Below the pieces are notes generated by a model that had not been told where the DNA came from, made no database searches, and worked only from the letters and a program-made list of their open reading frames with translations. A program made the position numbers and the translations under genes. From NCBI GenBank assembly GCA_030278955.1, contig JAOANR010000002.1:8421982-8485981 (forward strand): a stretch of 64,000 nt of DNA. The letters run 5' to 3'. Positions within the stretch are counted from its first letter, which is position 1. Every line of letters begins with the position of its first letter. This DNA comes from Hygrophila difformis. Lineage: Eukaryota; Streptophyta; Magnoliopsida; Lamiales; Acanthaceae. Positions 61,546-64,000 of the stretch are shown piece by piece.

Positions 61546-63960
61546 CTAGATTTTGAGCCGTGCGATGCACGGCGTATTTAGAGTGTAGAACTGCCCATGG
61601 AGGAAAAAAATAATTGTAGGTAAGTGCACGTGGTTTTTTTATACAATACTTATTACATTCAAAGAAATTTAGTTATATTTAATTTACAAAACAAGTATGT
61701 AGTGTTGAGGAAGCCAAAATCAAACAATATAAAATTTATATAGAGCTGAAATTTTCTAACATCTGCAAAACAACGGAAACAAATATGAAATACATGGATT
61801 TAAAAAATAACCTACGAATTTAATTTAATAACAATGGAGAATATTCTGTGAGCTCGAGAACATTCTAAAAGATGGAGAAGCAAAAAGATTGGAGGCAACA
61901 CTGGAGATGTGAATCTCTTTCCCAGATAATTGATGATGTTGAAGGCTTAGAAAATATTGAACATCATTAACCATAGATTTTACGTGTGGTTTACAATAAT
62001 GAGAACGTACAACTGCCCATGAAAAAAAAAAAAGAATAATTATAGGTAACTGTATGTGGATTCTCATCCACAACAATTTTTTTCTATAGGATTCACCTAT
62101 AACATATATCTCATTCGTCTTCCTGTACTTTTCTTCATCACCACCAATATTACCATTATCATCCTTCATGCACTAAGGCCAAACAATAAAGAATACAGGA
62201 ATATTATAACAGAACTACAAGTTCTCATTAGATTTCACTTGAAGATGAACTAACAAGACATACCTAAGCAAATAAGCTTTCTTCAACATTCTCCTAACTG
62301 CCTCAAAACTTGCTTTCTTGAATCAAAGACCAAAGGAAGCACACATATTACTGTAAGATATAAACAAAAATCTCCCCTAAATTAAAATTCAACAAAACAA
62401 GCCAAGCCAAACAGCAACATGATTGCAAAAAGAATATAAACTTCCACAGAGGATTTTACAGAAACAACTGAATACTGTATAGTAGGCCCAAGATCTTACC
62501 ATCTCTGTATAGGTTCTCCACAACCTGTATTACATTTGTTGGGGCATGAATTTGCCTCTATAATCACATTTCTCAACACATGAATCGCTGGAGGCTTTTT
62601 TAGGCCAGTACCGTCCATTCTCATTTCCATTTAACCAAGCTAACCCTTTCCCATGCTCACGATATCAAATCCAATAGGGTCTTGTCCAGGTGGAGATTTA
62701 ATCACAGCCTGCACATGTATCGATAGTGGCTTGTACAACTATTGATTCCAGAATATGAAGTCGTATTAAAAACTACAACCAGAAACTCATCTTTAAAGTA
62801 AAAAAATAAATAAGTGGATAAAGTTCTGTACCTTGTAACAAGTTAGGAGTTGATGTTTAGGAGGTTTTAAAGTTGATACACAGCTTACAGAATTTAAGTT
62901 ATATGTATCATATATACGGAGGTGCTCCCCTTGCAGTCCAATCTGAAAATATGAACAATTGGTTAAAGTGCGCATCAAAGTAAGTAAAGCACAATCTCCT
63001 TGTAAGTCTTAATAAAGCAAACTGAGAACACAAACGAAATTGTCCCCATTCTGCAATTGCTGATGATCATTAAAAGGAGTAAAAGATTTCTACATTGGTA
63101 CACTGAAAGCATGTAAAAAAGACTATCTACAATAGTTATTGTTTTACGACGGAGAAGTTTCCGTTCGGAATGCGAGGGTTGTCTAGGGAACACCTTGTGA
63201 GCTACAGTAATTAACAATGCACAGATGTGACAAATAACTTGACAAATATTCTAAAAGTGAATTTTAAAATCGTAATGTAATGTAAAAACCAATGCTTTAA
63301 CACTTCTTTTGTGTGTTTCTGTTTTGTCTGGACCAATAAGCCAACCGACATGGGGAAGACAAAGTTAGATAAAGCTCAGTAAATAAAAATAATAAAGAAT
63401 CATAAAGACTTTATACACTAAGCAAACATAAAGAAAACATGTCAACAAACCTGGGAGAATTCTGCCAAATATCGCATAGTGGGGATTGTTTTGGGGAAGG
63501 GTGGTTGATGGAGAAGCGTTCAGCAGCGAGCTTGTTGGCGTGGTGGACGCGGCGGTCGCAATCGTTGTGGAAGGCGGCCTCGTCGGTGACGAAGAAGACG
63601 AAGGCATCGTCCGCACCGAAGAAGACAGCGGCCTCATCGGTGACGAAGAAGACGGCGACCTCATCGGTGACGAAGAAGACTGCGGCTTCCTGGTAATTGC
63701 TCATTGGATCTTCGACTGTTGGAATTTGGAATGAGAAATCTAGGGATTTTGGATATTAATGAAACGAAGTGGAGAGGAGACGGATAAATTCAACACAATT
63801 AATTCATTAATCCGATCCAGACCATCAATTAATTTTCTAATTATGGTTGAGGACTAAATTAGTTGTAATTAGTACATATATAGGACCATTTAAAAATTAA
63901 AATAGATTTTGGATCATTTGGGATTTAAGGCTGAGTTATAGGACCATTATGGTATTTATC
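61546..63960 (-). mobile_element. Helitron related to the 18.5-kb one, 5' end uncertain
   Basis: Minus-strand 3' end: hairpin GCCGTGC-ATC-GCACGGC (61573-61557), 7 nt, CTAG (61549-61546), then T. Sequence next to it (TGCGATGCAC, AACTGCCCATGGAG, ATAATTGTAGGTAAGTGCACG) matches 10944-11015 of the big Helitron, and further blocks match at 62130-62245 and 63125-63345. Part of the 3' region is duplicated (AACTGCCCATG..AATAATTATAGGTAA at 61585 and about 62012). I could not place the TC 5' end; the right limit given is the last unassigned sequence before the SINE at the window edge. No Rep gene seen. Confidence 0.6.
63580..63692. repeat. Short tandem repeat, 27-30 bp units
   Basis: Four units built on CCTCATCGGTGACGAAGAAG followed by ACGGCGA-like ends. 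GC-rich; open in several frames, and read on the minus strand it gives FFVTDEAAV repeated. It lies near the right end of the Helitron and is likely a decayed captured exon or minisatellite. Confidence 0.6.
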
Positions 63961-63964
63961 CCTT

Positions 63965-64000
63965 TTTCTTTTTCTTTTTTTGTTGAATAGCCTATACAGG
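63965..64000 (-). repeat. SINE 3' end, cut by the window edge
   Basis: T-rich run, then TTGTTGAATAGCCTATACAGG, the same 3' end as the SINE fragment at 1329-1360 (GCTGAACAGCCTATATACA). The rest lies outside the window. Confidence 0.4.

Overview
This is nuclear DNA of a flowering plant, most likely a eudicot. Introns are GT-AG and AT-rich, there are plant gene families (germin-like protein, MOB1, fragments of a TGA bZIP and a PHR-type MYB-CC gene), and the rest is mostly transposons. The species cannot be read from the sequence. Everything below was worked out by eye, including splice sites, element termini and LTR comparisons. Only two ordinary cellular genes look intact: a single-exon germin-like protein (48402-49034, +) and a seven-exon MOB1-like gene (58688-60506, +).

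Region 1, about 1-1.8 kb: a cluster of tRNA-derived SINE copies and a small inverted-repeat element. Region 2, about 5.6-30.1 kb: three Helitrons nested inside one another. A decayed plus-strand Helitron carries a Rep (HUH, two-tyrosine) gene at 5663-8308. It has lost the core of its helicase, holds three tandem copies of the helicase C-terminal part, and ends at a hairpin plus CTAG at 30118. Its third helicase copy is split by an 18,474-bp minus-strand Helitron (10928-29401, exact TC...CTAG ends, A/T target). That Helitron carries exon fragments of RecQ helicase, SMC5/6 kleisin NSE4, TTM (CYTH), MYB-CC and TGA bZIP genes, all in its own orientation. A third, plus-strand Helitron (21750-27823) sits inside the intron of the captured TGA fragment.

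Region 3, 30.6-45.4 kb: a 604-bp Mutator-like element with long terminal inverted repeats and a 10-bp target duplication. Its left repeat is split by a very young, complete 14.1-kb Ty3/gypsy retrotransposon of the Tat type on the minus strand (490-bp LTRs differing at one base, AGGCC target duplication, gag-protease, RT, two RNase H domains, integrase). Between pol and the 3' LTR this retrotransposon carries a convergent antisense gene. I can splice that gene into an uninterrupted 11-exon reading frame of 1228 codons: a plant mobile domain protein with a basic nuclear signal, an acidic linker and a C-terminal coiled coil, with its own TATA box outside the LTR. This is the most notable object in the window.

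Region 4, 46.6-51.2 kb: the germin-like gene, with a head-to-tail array of three copies of one MITE family just upstream and a fourth copy downstream, plus two Stowaway-type MITEs. Region 5, 52.2-57.5 kb: an older gag-only LTR element (TTTTC target duplication) sharing primer binding site and gag homology with the Tat element, so it was probably mobilised in trans. Region 6, 57.5-64 kb: a SINE, the MOB1-like gene, and a fourth Helitron (3' end at 61546, minus strand) related to the 18-kb one.
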